Below, in pieces: positions 37,183-47,885 of a DNA stretch of 64,000 nucleotides. The stretch is taken from the NCBI GenBank assembly GCA_018970785.1, contig JAGWVR010000003.1:1-64000 (forward strand). Reading direction: 5' to 3'. How positions within the stretch are numbered: the first letter of the stretch is position 1; each line of letters starts with the position of its first letter. The translations under genes and the position numbers were made by a program. Source of the stretch: Planctomycetota bacterium. GTDB lineage: Bacteria > Planctomycetota > Planctomycetia > Pirellulales > UBA1268. The notes under the pieces were generated by a model, which was given only the letters and a program-made list of their open reading frames with translations, made no database searches and was not told the DNA's origin.

Positions 37183-38366
37183 ATGGCCGTAACACGCACG
37201 CCGTCGAGCGCACGCCCCCTTCGTCACTCATCGTCGCCATCGGTCTCGGCCTCCTCGCGGCGGTCGCCCTATGGATGGTCTGCCGCGCCATCGCCCCTCC
37301 CACGACGGCACGATCGTCCCTCGCTCGCACGACGACCTCACCGGCCGTGGCGTCGGCCCCGACGTCGGCGGCCTTCGCCGCCACCGCCCCGGCCACGCCG
37401 GCGCCCCCCGCGATCGAGGCCGATCGGATCGCCGGGATGGTGTGGATTGCAGGTGGCGAATTCTCGATGGGTTGTGCCGACCCGCGCGGCCTCCCCGAAG
37501 GGGGGCGCGAGGCGATGGACGACGCGCGGCCGATCCATCGGGTCAAGGTCGACGGGTTCTTCATGGATCGGACCGAGGTGACCAACCGCCAATTCGCCGC
37601 CTTCACCGCCGCGACGGGCTACGTCACCGTCGCTGAAAAGCCACCGCGGGCCGAGGACTTTCCCGGGGCCCCGCCGGAAAACCTCGTCGCCGGGTCGATC
37701 GTCTTCACGCCCCCGGATGAACCGGTGCCTCTCGACACCCATTACCGGTGGTGGAACTACGTTCCAGGGGCAGATTGGCGCCATCCGTTCGGCCCGGGCA
37801 GCAGCATCGACGGCGAGGAGGACCGGCCTGTCGTGCACGTCGCCTATGCCGACGCCGAAGCCTACGCCCGGTGGGCGGGCAAGCGCCTGCCGACCGAGGC
37901 GGAGTGGGAGTTCGCCGCCCGTGGCGGCCAGAGCGGCGCGCCGTACCCATGGGGTGATGCCTTCCGCCCCGAGGGACGGTGGATGGCCAACACCTGGCAG
38001 GGACGTTTTCCGTACGACAACAGCGCGGCGGACGGCTTCGCCGGGATCGCGCCCGTGGGTCGGTTTCCCGCCAACGAGTACGGTCTCCACGACATGTCGG
38101 GGAACGTCTGGGAATGGTGTGCCGACTGGTACCGCCCCGACACGTACCGGAACGACGCGGCCCGCGGCACCGTCGTCAACCCGGCCGGTCCCGATGACAG
38201 CCACGACCCACAGGAACCGGGCCAGGCCAAGCGGGTGCTCCGTGGCGGGTCGTTCCTCTGCACCGACCAGTACTGTTCCCGGTACATCGTCGGCACCCGT
38301 GGCAAGGCCGAGGTCTCGTCCGGGTGCAATCACATCGGTTTTCGCTGCGTCCTCTCACCGCGCTGA
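37179..38366 (+). CDS. Formylglycine-generating enzyme (sulfatase-modifying factor) with catalytic Cys pair
   Basis: MVWIAGGEFSMGC...FFMDRTEVTNRQFAAF...RLPTEAEWEFAARGG...GNVWEWCADWY...RGGSFLCTDQYCSRYIVGTRGKAEVSSGCNHIGFRC; CxxxxC spacing as in true FGE. Confidence 0.93.
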   Translation: MNGRNTHAVERTPPSSLIVAIGLGLLAAVALWMVCRAIAPPTTARSSLARTTTSPAVASAPTSAAFAATAPATPAPPAIEADRIAGMVWIAGGEFSMGCADPRGLPEGGREAMDDARPIHRVKVDGFFMDRTEVTNRQFAAFTAATGYVTVAEKPPRAEDFPGAPPENLVAGSIVFTPPDEPVPLDTHYRWWNYVPGADWRHPFGPGSSIDGEEDRPVVHVAYADAEAYARWAGKRLPTEAEWEFAARGGQSGAPYPWGDAFRPEGRWMANTWQGRFPYDNSAADGFAGIAPVGRFPANEYGLHDMSGNVWEWCADWYRPDTYRNDAARGTVVNPAGPDDSHDPQEPGQAKRVLRGGSFLCTDQYCSRYIVGTRGKAEVSSGCNHIGFRCVLSPR

Positions 38367-38410
38367 ACAGCGGATTTCACCGCCGGTCACGATGCCCACC
38401 CGTTCACGCC

Positions 38411-40219
38411 TCAAGGCCGCCGCATCCGGGTGCGCAGGTCGCGGAGGGAGAGCGTGTTGACCACGTCGCCGGCCGCGCATCCCGCACGCCTGGCCTGGAG
38501 AATCCCGCAGCGGAGATTGTCGAGGCCGGACACTGCATGGGCGTCGGTGGACACCACCAACCCGACCCCTGCATCGCGGGCCGCCGCGGCATGACGGTCA
38601 TCGAGATCGAGTCGCCACGGATTGGCATTGATCTCCAGGAAGGTACCGGTGCGCGCCGCCGCGGCGATCACGGCCTCGATGTCGACGTCGTAGGCCGGAC
38701 GGCGATTGATCAACCGCCCCGTGGGATGGCCGATGACACTGACCCACGGATTCCCGATCGCCTCGATGATCCGCGCGGTGATCCGGTCGCGTGATTGCTG
38801 CTGGCCGTAGTGGAGGCTCGCGACGACCCAGTCGGCACGGGCGAGGACGTCGTCGGGCAGGTCGAGCCCGCCCTGCTCGAGCATGTCGACCTCGACCCCC
38901 TTGAGAATCACCGTGGCGGAAGGGTCGGCATCGCGCAGCGACGCGTTGAGCGCGTCGATCTCCTCCCACTGCGCCAGCAGCCGTTCCGGACCGAGCCCCC
39001 GGGCCATCGCCACCCGCGGCCCATGGTCGGTGATCGCGATGTACTCCAAGCCACGGGCGATCGCTCCCCGCGCCATTTCGACCAGCGTGGCTTCGCCGTC
39101 GGAAGCCGTGGTGTGCATGTGGAGATCACCGCGGATGTCCCCGACGGTGACCAGACGTGGAACGCCCAACGCCTCCGCCCGCGCGACGGTCCCGGGCCCC
39201 TCGCGCAGTTCGGGAGGGATCCAGGGCAGGCCGCACAGCGCGTAGATCGCTGCTTCGTCGTGCGCCGCAGGGCAGGGCCGGAGGGCATCCGTACCGACCG
39301 CGTGGATACCGTCGGTCGCCAATTCGAAACCACGCTGGCGGGCGCGCTCGGAGAGCTCACCGACGTGCTCGGCCGAACCGGTGCGGGTGATCGACGCCGC
39401 GGCGAAGGCATCGTCGGCGACGACTGTGAGGCGGATCTCAATGTCGCGGGGCCCGCGCACATGCGCCGTCGTGGCGCCACGGTCGACGAGGGTCGTCACC
39501 TCCGGCCAGGAGAGGAACCGGTCGAGGATGGCGGCAGGTGCCTCACCCGATGCGAGGAGGTCGACGTTCCCCACGGTCTCCCGTCCACGCCGAACGCTCC
39601 CCACCGCCGCCGTCCGCACGACGTCGGGGCACTGCTCCAGCCACGAGCACACCCGGGCTGCGATCGCGTCGGCGTCGCGCCACAGCATTCGCTTCGTGTC
39701 CGGATCGAGAGCGAAGGACAGGCTGCGGAGCAGGGCGGCTTGCGTCTTGTCACCGAATCCCTTGAGGGCAGCGACGCGTCCCTCGCGACAGGCCCGGGCG
39801 GTTTCCTCGAGGGACCCGACACCGAGTGCCTCGACGATCACCCGGGCCTTCTTCGGACCGAGTCCCGGCACGCGAACCAGAGCGACCGCCACGGGCGGAA
39901 CCCGCGAGCGCAGCTCGTCGAGGATGGGCAGGCGACCGGCGTCGGCGAGGGTGCCGATCTTGTCCGCCAAGTCGGTGCCGATGCCGGGGAGTCCGGCGAG
40001 GGGGTCACGTCCCGAGCGACGTGCCGACGCAATCTCCTCACCGAGCCCCGAAATCGTATCGGCTGCCGCGCGGTACGCGCGGCAGCGGAACGGGTTGTCT
40101 CCGAGGTACTCAAGCAGCAGCGCGATCTCTTCGAGCGCCGCCACGATCGCTTCGTTGGTCACGGCTTCGGCGACCCCAGAGGACGCCGCCCCCGGCCACG
40201 CTCGTCGCGCCTCGCCCAC
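38411..40219 (-). CDS. polX: DNA polymerase X family protein with PHP domain
   Basis: N-terminal HhH/polX (LLEYLGDNPFRCRAYRAAADTI; AVGSVRRGRETVGNVDLLAS) and C-terminal PHP (DLHMHTTASDGEATLVEMA...YIAITDHGP...EINANPWRLDLDD). Start may be an internal GTG near the conserved N-terminus. Confidence 0.92.
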   Translation of the reverse strand: MGEARRAWPGAASSGVAEAVTNEAIVAALEEIALLLEYLGDNPFRCRAYRAAADTISGLGEEIASARRSGRDPLAGLPGIGTDLADKIGTLADAGRLPILDELRSRVPPVAVALVRVPGLGPKKARVIVEALGVGSLEETARACREGRVAALKGFGDKTQAALLRSLSFALDPDTKRMLWRDADAIAARVCSWLEQCPDVVRTAAVGSVRRGRETVGNVDLLASGEAPAAILDRFLSWPEVTTLVDRGATTAHVRGPRDIEIRLTVVADDAFAAASITRTGSAEHVGELSERARQRGFELATDGIHAVGTDALRPCPAAHDEAAIYALCGLPWIPPELREGPGTVARAEALGVPRLVTVGDIRGDLHMHTTASDGEATLVEMARGAIARGLEYIAITDHGPRVAMARGLGPERLLAQWEEIDALNASLRDADPSATVILKGVEVDMLEQGGLDLPDDVLARADWVVASLHYGQQQSRDRITARIIEAIGNPWVSVIGHPTGRLINRRPAYDVDIEAVIAAAARTGTFLEINANPWRLDLDDRHAAAARDAGVGLVVSTDAHAVSGLDNLRCGILQARRAGCAAGDVVNTLSLRDLRTRMRRP

Positions 40220-40314
40220 CGGGAGAGGGCGAAACCGTGCATCGAAATACGTCGTGGATCACCCGTGGGACGGCCCCTTCAGCCTACCTGCAACCCCGTG
40301 CCGGGACCTTCGAC

Positions 40315-41526
40315 TCACGGCTGCGGGATGCCGCGGGCGAGCCTGGCGGGGAGTGCGGTCCGTGGATAGGAAGCAGCGGCGTCGGGGAGCCCGCCGACGG
40401 GCGTGACAGGGGACAGCGAAGTCGTATGGCCGGTCGGCTCGAGCAATCGGGGAAACGCGCCCGTGTTCGCTGCCGGGCCCGTGCCCTGCAGGATCGGCAT
40501 CGTGGCCCCGGTTCCAGCACCACCGCCAGCCCCGTTGGCGTTCACTCCGGGAGCAGTTGGGGCCGGCGTCGATGGCGGCGTCGATGGGACAGGGCTGGAA
40601 GGCGTCACCGGAACGAGTGGTTTGCCGGCGTCACGGGTGGTTCCCCCCGGGGAGGCGGTGCCGGACAGATCCGGAATGGGCCGCAGTGCCGGGGTCGGGG
40701 TCAGTGCCGGAGGCGCCGTCGGCTGCGGCGTGAGCGCCGCTCCCTGGGGGACGGCGAACGTTCCCGACTGGGGCACGATCTGCGGCTGGAACGTCGGCGG
40801 CGGGACCGCCGGCACCGTGCCGCCAGGGGCCACCGCGGAGGGTGTCAGCGCCGGCGCGGCGATGCTCGACTGTCCGGGAATGAGTTGATTGGGGATATCC
40901 GCGCCGGCCGATCCCCAGGCTTGCGGCGAGGTCTGCAACGGCGCCGCAAACGGACTCACGGCGGCGCCCGCCGGCCCGGGCACCACAGTCGACGAGGGCA
41001 CGGTTCCCGGCACCGGCTGTGACACCATTGGTTGGGTCCCGATCGGTTGGCCCGTGCCCGGCTGGACTTGGACGTACTTCGTCGAATACACCGCCCGGTA
41101 TTGGGTGACCGGAACGTTGACGGCCTGTTGGACGTATTGCGTGACCTCCTGCATGCACTCCCGGGGGCATCCGGTGCAGGGATCGATCTCGGTCGACGGC
41201 TTGTAGGTGGTCACGGGAACGCACTGGTACTGCGTCCGGTACGTCGTCTCGGGCACGTAGCTGACCTGTTGGACCGGCACCATCATCGGCGGAGTGGGCG
41301 CGGGTACGGGCACCGGAGCGACCGCGTAAGGCTGGGGCGCCATCATCGCGGGAGCGGCGACCGGGGCGACCGGGGCGACTGCGTACGCCACCGGAGCCCG
41401 GCGGAAGCAACTCGCACACCCGGCGAACAGGTCGTTGAGGCAGCACTGGGCCAGCGCGGTCGGGGACTCCGTCGACCAGACCACGATCACCACTGCCAAC
41501 ACACCAGCGACGCGTCGGGCGTTCAT
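40315..41526 (-). CDS. Secreted Pro/Val-rich hypothetical protein with YVPETTYRTQYQ repeats
   Basis: Signal peptide MNARRVAGVLAVVIVVWSTESPTALAQ; CCLNDLFAGCASCF; VSYVPETTYRTQYQCVPVTTYKP...CTGCPRECMQEVTQ; low-complexity C-terminus. Confidence 0.7.
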   Translation of the reverse strand: MNARRVAGVLAVVIVVWSTESPTALAQCCLNDLFAGCASCFRRAPVAYAVAPVAPVAAPAMMAPQPYAVAPVPVPAPTPPMMVPVQQVSYVPETTYRTQYQCVPVTTYKPSTEIDPCTGCPRECMQEVTQYVQQAVNVPVTQYRAVYSTKYVQVQPGTGQPIGTQPMVSQPVPGTVPSSTVVPGPAGAAVSPFAAPLQTSPQAWGSAGADIPNQLIPGQSSIAAPALTPSAVAPGGTVPAVPPPTFQPQIVPQSGTFAVPQGAALTPQPTAPPALTPTPALRPIPDLSGTASPGGTTRDAGKPLVPVTPSSPVPSTPPSTPAPTAPGVNANGAGGGAGTGATMPILQGTGPAANTGAFPRLLEPTGHTTSLSPVTPVGGLPDAAASYPRTALPARLARGIPQP

Positions 41527-41865
41527 CGAAGGCTCCTCGTGAGGCGACCCATGGACGGTGGTCCAGGGTCACGCTTCTCCAAGAGCCTAGGTTGGTTTCC
41601 CGGTCGATCGCGGCGAAAAGTGACTCGCTGGAAGCCCAGTTTCTTTTTTCACCACGGCACGACCCGCGCGACCGGCACGACCGGCACGACGTGCCCCACG
41701 GCACGTCCCGAAGCCGGTCATGGCGAGCCGTCTGCTCCAGGGGCAAGCGCGGTTTTTGCGCGTCGAATCCCGACCACACAGTCCACAACTTGCCCCGGGG
41801 GCGCGAGTCTGCATGGCCCTCCGCCGGAAATCCCGAGCGCCCGCACACCGGACCGCTCGAGCCGC

Positions 41866-42153
41866 TCACGCCGATGGCGGATCACCGGGGGCCAGCGCCG
41901 CCGTACCGGCCTCACGTGCGAATCCGATCCGCTCCAGCGAGCGGTAGACCTCTTCCAATGTCTTCTCGCCGAAATTGGCGATCGACAGCAGGTCCGCACG
42001 CGTGCACTGCAACAGATCCTGCACCGTGAAGATGCCTCTCTCTTCGAGGCAGTTGGTCGTCCTCACTGACAGACCGATCTCCGCCGTGCTCATCTCCAAT
42101 CGCTCCGCCATCGCATTGGAACGAGTGAGATTCGTGAATGGAATGCGCGGCAT
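41866..42153 (-). CDS. Stand-alone RNA polymerase alpha-subunit C-terminal-domain-like protein
   Basis: MSTAEIGLSVRTTNCLEERGIFTVQDLLQCTRADLLSIANFGEKTLEEVYRSLERIGF matches the alpha-CTD HhH (ELSVRSxNCLxxxxIxTVxDLLxxxxxxLLxIxNFGxKSLxEVxxxLxxxG). No alpha NTD present. Confidence 0.85.
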   Translation of the reverse strand: MPRIPFTNLTRSNAMAERLEMSTAEIGLSVRTTNCLEERGIFTVQDLLQCTRADLLSIANFGEKTLEEVYRSLERIGFAREAGTAALAPGDPPSA

Positions 42154-42402
42154 GGGTTCCCTCCCGTGCGCTCGACAGCGTCGCCCGTGTATCCGGCGGT
42201 GGCAGCCACGAACCATTCCGCCGTGGCGATCGACTTCGATCACCACAGCGTCACCGATCCATCGCACCACGCCCCGGTCCGTATACTAAGTGATCGCGGC
42301 TCCTGACGCCTACGCCCATCGCCGCACGACACAACATCCGACGCCCCTCCTCGCCGCGCTCTCCGAAGCACCCCAGTTTCCCCAGACGCCCAGCCTCCGG
42401 AC

Positions 42403-44790
42403 ATGAACCTGCTGCACGACCCGTTGGATCGACTCCTCACGGGGCTCAACGAGTCCCAGCGGCAGGCGGTCACCCACGTCGCCGGACCGTTGCTGGTGCT
42501 TGCCGGCCCGGGGAGTGGAAAAACCCGTGTCGTCACCACGCGAATCGCGCACTTGATCCACAGCGGCGTGCCCCCGCAGAACATCGTCGCGCTGTCATTC
42601 ACCAACAAGGCCGCCGACGAGATGCGACGCCGCTTGACGGCTCTCGTCGGTCCGCAGCCGGTGGAGATGGGCACCTTCCATCGATTCGCGTCCCGGCTGC
42701 TGCGCCGTCACGCCCGCCTCGTCGGCTTGTCTGCCGATTTCTCGATCCTCGATCCCGACGACGCGGCGGCGGTTCTCAAGAAAGCGGCACGGGCGAGCGG
42801 CCTGACCCTCACCCACACGCCGATCGATCGCCTGGCGGGCATTATCAGCCGTGCGAAGAACGACCTTCTTACCCCGGAGACCTTCTCGCCCCGCTGGGGC
42901 CGCCCCGCGGAGGAAACGGCGCGCCGTCTCTGGCCGACCTACCAACGCCTGTTGCTCGAGTCCGACGCCGTCGATTTCGACGACCTGCTGCTCCACCTCG
43001 CGACCATCCTCGGCGACCATCCGGAACTCCGCGCCCGCCTCGATGCCCGGCATCGCTGGATCCTCGTCGACGAGTACCAGGACACCAACGCGGTGCAATA
43101 CGCGATCGTCCGGGCGCTGTCGATCGACCACCCCAATCTCGCGGTCACGGGGGACCCCGACCAGGCGATCTACGGATGGCGCGGAGCCAGTATCCGCAAC
43201 ATCCTCGAATTCGAGCGTGACTACCCGGCGGCGACGATCGTCGCCCTCGAGGCGAACTACCGGAGCACGGCCAATATCCTCGCCACGGCCGATCGCCTCA
43301 TCCACCACAACACCAAACGCAAGCCGAAGCGGTTGGTCACCGCCGCCGGCCCCGGCGCCCCGGTGCGGATCGTGATCGACGACGATGGCCGTCTGGAAGC
43401 GGAGCGGATCGCCCACGAGATTGCCGACCGTGTCGCCGACGGCCGACGATCCCCCCGGGACTTCGTCATCCTCTTCCGGACCAGCGCCCTGTCGCGGATG
43501 TTCGAGATCTCGCTGCGACGTCTCGGGGTTCCTTATCAACTCGTGCGCGGTGTCGAGTTCTTCAAGCGGCGCGAGATCCGCGATGTCCTTGCGTGGCTGC
43601 GGATGCTGCGCAATCCCCGCGACGAGGAAGCGGTGCTCCGGGCGCTGCAGGCGCCGCCACGGGGGCTCGGGAAAGTGACCCTCGATCGGATCCACACCTG
43701 GGCGGCGGAGCGACGCCTGACGCTGCTCGAAGCGCTACGCGAGGCCGATCGCATCGGCCTCTCATCCCGACGCGCCGTGGCCGCCGCAGCGGCGTTCGTC
43801 GGGATCCACGACGCCCTCTCCGCCCCGGCACCGGGTGTCGCCGATCTGCTCGAGCGACTCTTGCAACAGTCCGGTCTGCGAGACTGGCTTGGGCAGGATG
43901 ATGTCGGCGAAGATGAAGATCGCCTCGCCAACGTCGAGGAGCTCGTCACGGCCGCACGGCAATTCGACGCCGAATGGTCGCGCCCCGGGAATCCCGACGA
44001 GGATCCGCTGTCGGCGTTTCTCGACTCGACCGTCCTCGTATCAGACACCGACGCCTGGGATTCCAATGGCGAGCGTGTCTCCCTGATGACGTTCCATGCC
44101 GCGAAGGGGCTCGAATTCCCGGTCGTCTACATGGTGGCGCTCGAGGACGGGATCCTGCCTCATGAGCGGAGCATCGATCGGGACGACAGCCTCGAAGAGG
44201 AGCGCCGTTTGGCGTTCGTCGGAATCACCCGGGCGAAGGACGAGGTACACGCCAGTTGCGTCCGCGTCCGCGACTACCGCGGTGGCCGACGATTGGCCGT
44301 TCCGAGCATGTTCCTGGCGGAAATGGTCGGCACCGAAACGAGCGTCATGGCGGCCGATGGCACGCTGCTGCCCGGGTTCGGCGAACACCGCTCGTGCGCC
44401 GATGATGACGCCCACCACGACGCGATGGACCAGACGGCGTGGTCGGCGCCGCCCCTGCGGCGTGACGACGGGCTGACGTACCAGCCTGAAGATGCCACCG
44501 AGGACACGGCTCCACGAGGAAGCGAACCCCGGGCGGGAAACGATTCAGCGGCACGGCGTGGACGATTTGCCACGGCGAAGACCCCGTCCCCACCTCTGAC
44601 GATTGGCCAGCAGGTTCAGCATCCTGAACATGGTGTCGGACGGGTCTACACCATCAGCGGGGCTGGCCCACGGGCCGTGGCGACCGTCATGTTCGATGGT
44701 CAGTCTTCGCCGCGTGCGTTCATCATCGGCCACGGCAGCGTCGTGCCTGTCGACGGCTGCCGGACGGACGCCCCGGACACGTCGCCTTGA
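42403..44790 (+). CDS. UvrD/PcrA-like superfamily 1 DNA helicase
   Basis: LAGPGSGKTRVVTTRIAHLI, LSFTNKAADEMRRRL, ILVDEYQDTNAVQYAIV, VTGDPDQAIYGWRGA, NYRST, VSLMTFHAAKGLEFPVVYMVALEDGILPHERS, RRLAFVGITRAKDEV. Confidence 0.95.
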   Translation: MNLLHDPLDRLLTGLNESQRQAVTHVAGPLLVLAGPGSGKTRVVTTRIAHLIHSGVPPQNIVALSFTNKAADEMRRRLTALVGPQPVEMGTFHRFASRLLRRHARLVGLSADFSILDPDDAAAVLKKAARASGLTLTHTPIDRLAGIISRAKNDLLTPETFSPRWGRPAEETARRLWPTYQRLLLESDAVDFDDLLLHLATILGDHPELRARLDARHRWILVDEYQDTNAVQYAIVRALSIDHPNLAVTGDPDQAIYGWRGASIRNILEFERDYPAATIVALEANYRSTANILATADRLIHHNTKRKPKRLVTAAGPGAPVRIVIDDDGRLEAERIAHEIADRVADGRRSPRDFVILFRTSALSRMFEISLRRLGVPYQLVRGVEFFKRREIRDVLAWLRMLRNPRDEEAVLRALQAPPRGLGKVTLDRIHTWAAERRLTLLEALREADRIGLSSRRAVAAAAAFVGIHDALSAPAPGVADLLERLLQQSGLRDWLGQDDVGEDEDRLANVEELVTAARQFDAEWSRPGNPDEDPLSAFLDSTVLVSDTDAWDSNGERVSLMTFHAAKGLEFPVVYMVALEDGILPHERSIDRDDSLEEERRLAFVGITRAKDEVHASCVRVRDYRGGRRLAVPSMFLAEMVGTETSVMAADGTLLPGFGEHRSCADDDAHHDAMDQTAWSAPPLRRDDGLTYQPEDATEDTAPRGSEPRAGNDSAARRGRFATAKTPSPPLTIGQQVQHPEHGVGRVYTISGAGPRAVATVMFDGQSSPRAFIIGHGSVVPVDGCRTDAPDTSP

Positions 44791-44814
44791 CACCGAGTCC
44801 GCGATGACACGTCA

Positions 44815-45780
44815 TCACTCGGCCGAACCATGTTCCCGCCACCAGCGCACGGTGGCGGCGAGGCCGCGATCGAAATCCTGTTTCGGCCGCCAGCCGAGGA
44901 ATTTCTCCGCCCGGGAGATGTCGAGCGCACGCCGTGGTTGACCGTTCGGCTTCGTGGCATCCCAAACGATTCGTCCGGTATAGCCGCATACGGCAGCGAC
45001 TTTCGTCACCAGATCCCGGATCGAGATCTCGGTGCCGCCCCCGAGATTGATGGGAATCGGTTCTTCCATGATCTCTGCCGCCCTGACGATCGCTTCCGCC
45101 GCATCATCCACGAAGAGAAACTCACGGGTCGCATCGCCGGTCCCCCAGCAGACGATCTCATCGGCCCCGGCGATTCGCGCCTGTTCGCATTTACGGATCA
45201 GGGCCGGAATGACGTGGCTGGTCGAGGGATCGAAGTTGTCCCACGGTCCGTAAAGATTCACGGGGACAACCACCGTCCCACGCATCCCGTACTGCCTCCG
45301 GTAGCCGTCGAGCATGACGAAGATCGCTTTCTTCGCGACGCCGTAAGGAGCGTTCGTCTCCTCTGGATACCCGTCCCAAATCGTCTCCTCACGAAACGGG
45401 ATCGGGCAGTACTTCGGATAGGCACAAACGGTGCCGGTATGGACGAATTGCTCGACGTCGTGACGGCGAGCATGCTCGACCAGATGCATGCCCATTGACA
45501 TGTTGGCGAAGAAAAATCGCCCCGGCTCGGCCATGTTTGCGCCGATTCCGCCGACCTCGGCAGCCAGATGGATCACCACCTGGGGGCGGGCCGTCGCATA
45601 CAGCCGCTCGACGTCGCTCTCGAGCGTCAGGTTGAACTCCCGACGGCGCGGCACGAACAGCCGGGCATCACTGACACCTCGCTGCCGCAGGACACGGCAT
45701 ACGGCGCGCCCGAGAAAACCGGCACCACCGGTGACGACGACACGCTTCTCGGCCAGATCGATCCGCGACACACTCAGCAC
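44815..45780 (-). CDS. fcl: GDP-L-fucose synthase (NAD-dependent epimerase/reductase)
   Basis: VVVTGGAGFLGRAVCRVL, VIHLAAEVGGIGANMAEPGRFFFANMSMG, PYGVAKKAIFVML, NLYGPWDNFDPSTSHVIPALI. Confidence 0.92.
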   Translation of the reverse strand: MLSVSRIDLAEKRVVVTGGAGFLGRAVCRVLRQRGVSDARLFVPRRREFNLTLESDVERLYATARPQVVIHLAAEVGGIGANMAEPGRFFFANMSMGMHLVEHARRHDVEQFVHTGTVCAYPKYCPIPFREETIWDGYPEETNAPYGVAKKAIFVMLDGYRRQYGMRGTVVVPVNLYGPWDNFDPSTSHVIPALIRKCEQARIAGADEIVCWGTGDATREFLFVDDAAEAIVRAAEIMEEPIPINLGGGTEISIRDLVTKVAAVCGYTGRIVWDATKPNGQPRRALDISRAEKFLGWRPKQDFDRGLAATVRWWREHGSAE

Positions 45781-45837
45781 TCCCCGCTCCGCTCGTGGCC
45801 CGTGACTAGCACTGCAACACTCGTCGTCCGACGTCGA

Positions 45838-47046
<1,209 letters not shown>

Positions 47047-47832
47047 TCACCCTCCGCCGCCAGCCGACGTGGCGACGCTCCCGCGCACTACACCGGCACC
47101 CGCCGAGTGAACCACCGATCCGCTTGCCGTGGACTCCGCGGTTGCATCAGCGGGCTTCGTGTCGAGACGCTCCGCGACCGCACGGTCGAAGGCTGGCAGC
47201 ATCACCGCGAGAAACTCCCGGCAGATTCCGCTCGACTGCGGCGCGCTGACCGCGGTCTGATCGATGATCGCGTACAGCTTGTAGACCGCAGCCGTGCCGG
47301 CAAGCTCGATCCGCGCGATCTGCGGAGCGAGCCATTCGCCACGCACTCCGTACGTCCAATACACCCGGATGGTCTGCCCGGTCTTCCGAAACGTGCCCAC
47401 GAACGCCTCCGCACGCCGGCCGTCTTCGAGGGTGATCGTCTCGCGGTGCTCCGTCTCCGCAATCTCGAACCCCGCGGCTGGGTAGCATCGATCGGGGGTA
47501 TGCCCCGAGGCATCGTGGGGCGTGGCGCAAATCACGAAGGCCGCGACTTTCGCGCCGGTGTCTTTGTTTTGATACAGCCGCGAAACGTGTCCGACGGCAC
47601 CGGCGCGCTCGAGTTGCTCCTGACTTGACTCGACATCGTCGACGTACTTCCACGGTCCAATCTCGGCTGGGAAGGCCTCCTCGAGGATCATCGCGCTGAC
47701 CTTCAGCTCACCGGCGATATCACGATCCGACCATCGCTCGGTCCAAACGCCCTGGACCGCGGTGACGACGGCCACGAATGCCGCGGCGATGACCAACGGG
47801 ATCACGGCTCTTGCCCGTTCATTGAACATCAC
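47047..47832 (-). CDS. Exosortase-associated EpsI-like (DUF3485) protein
   Basis: Single N-terminal TM; FPAEIGPWKYVDD, HTPDRCYPAAGFEIAE, VYWTYGVRGEWLAP motifs; adjacent to Wzc-like kinase and exosortase. Confidence 0.75.
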   Translation of the reverse strand: MMFNERARAVIPLVIAAAFVAVVTAVQGVWTERWSDRDIAGELKVSAMILEEAFPAEIGPWKYVDDVESSQEQLERAGAVGHVSRLYQNKDTGAKVAAFVICATPHDASGHTPDRCYPAAGFEIAETEHRETITLEDGRRAEAFVGTFRKTGQTIRVYWTYGVRGEWLAPQIARIELAGTAAVYKLYAIIDQTAVSAPQSSGICREFLAVMLPAFDRAVAERLDTKPADATAESTASGSVVHSAGAGVVRGSVATSAGGGG

Positions 47833-47885
47833 CCGGTCTCCGGGAGGAGGTCGTCAACGCATCAGCCTTCGAACCACGGTCGGCA

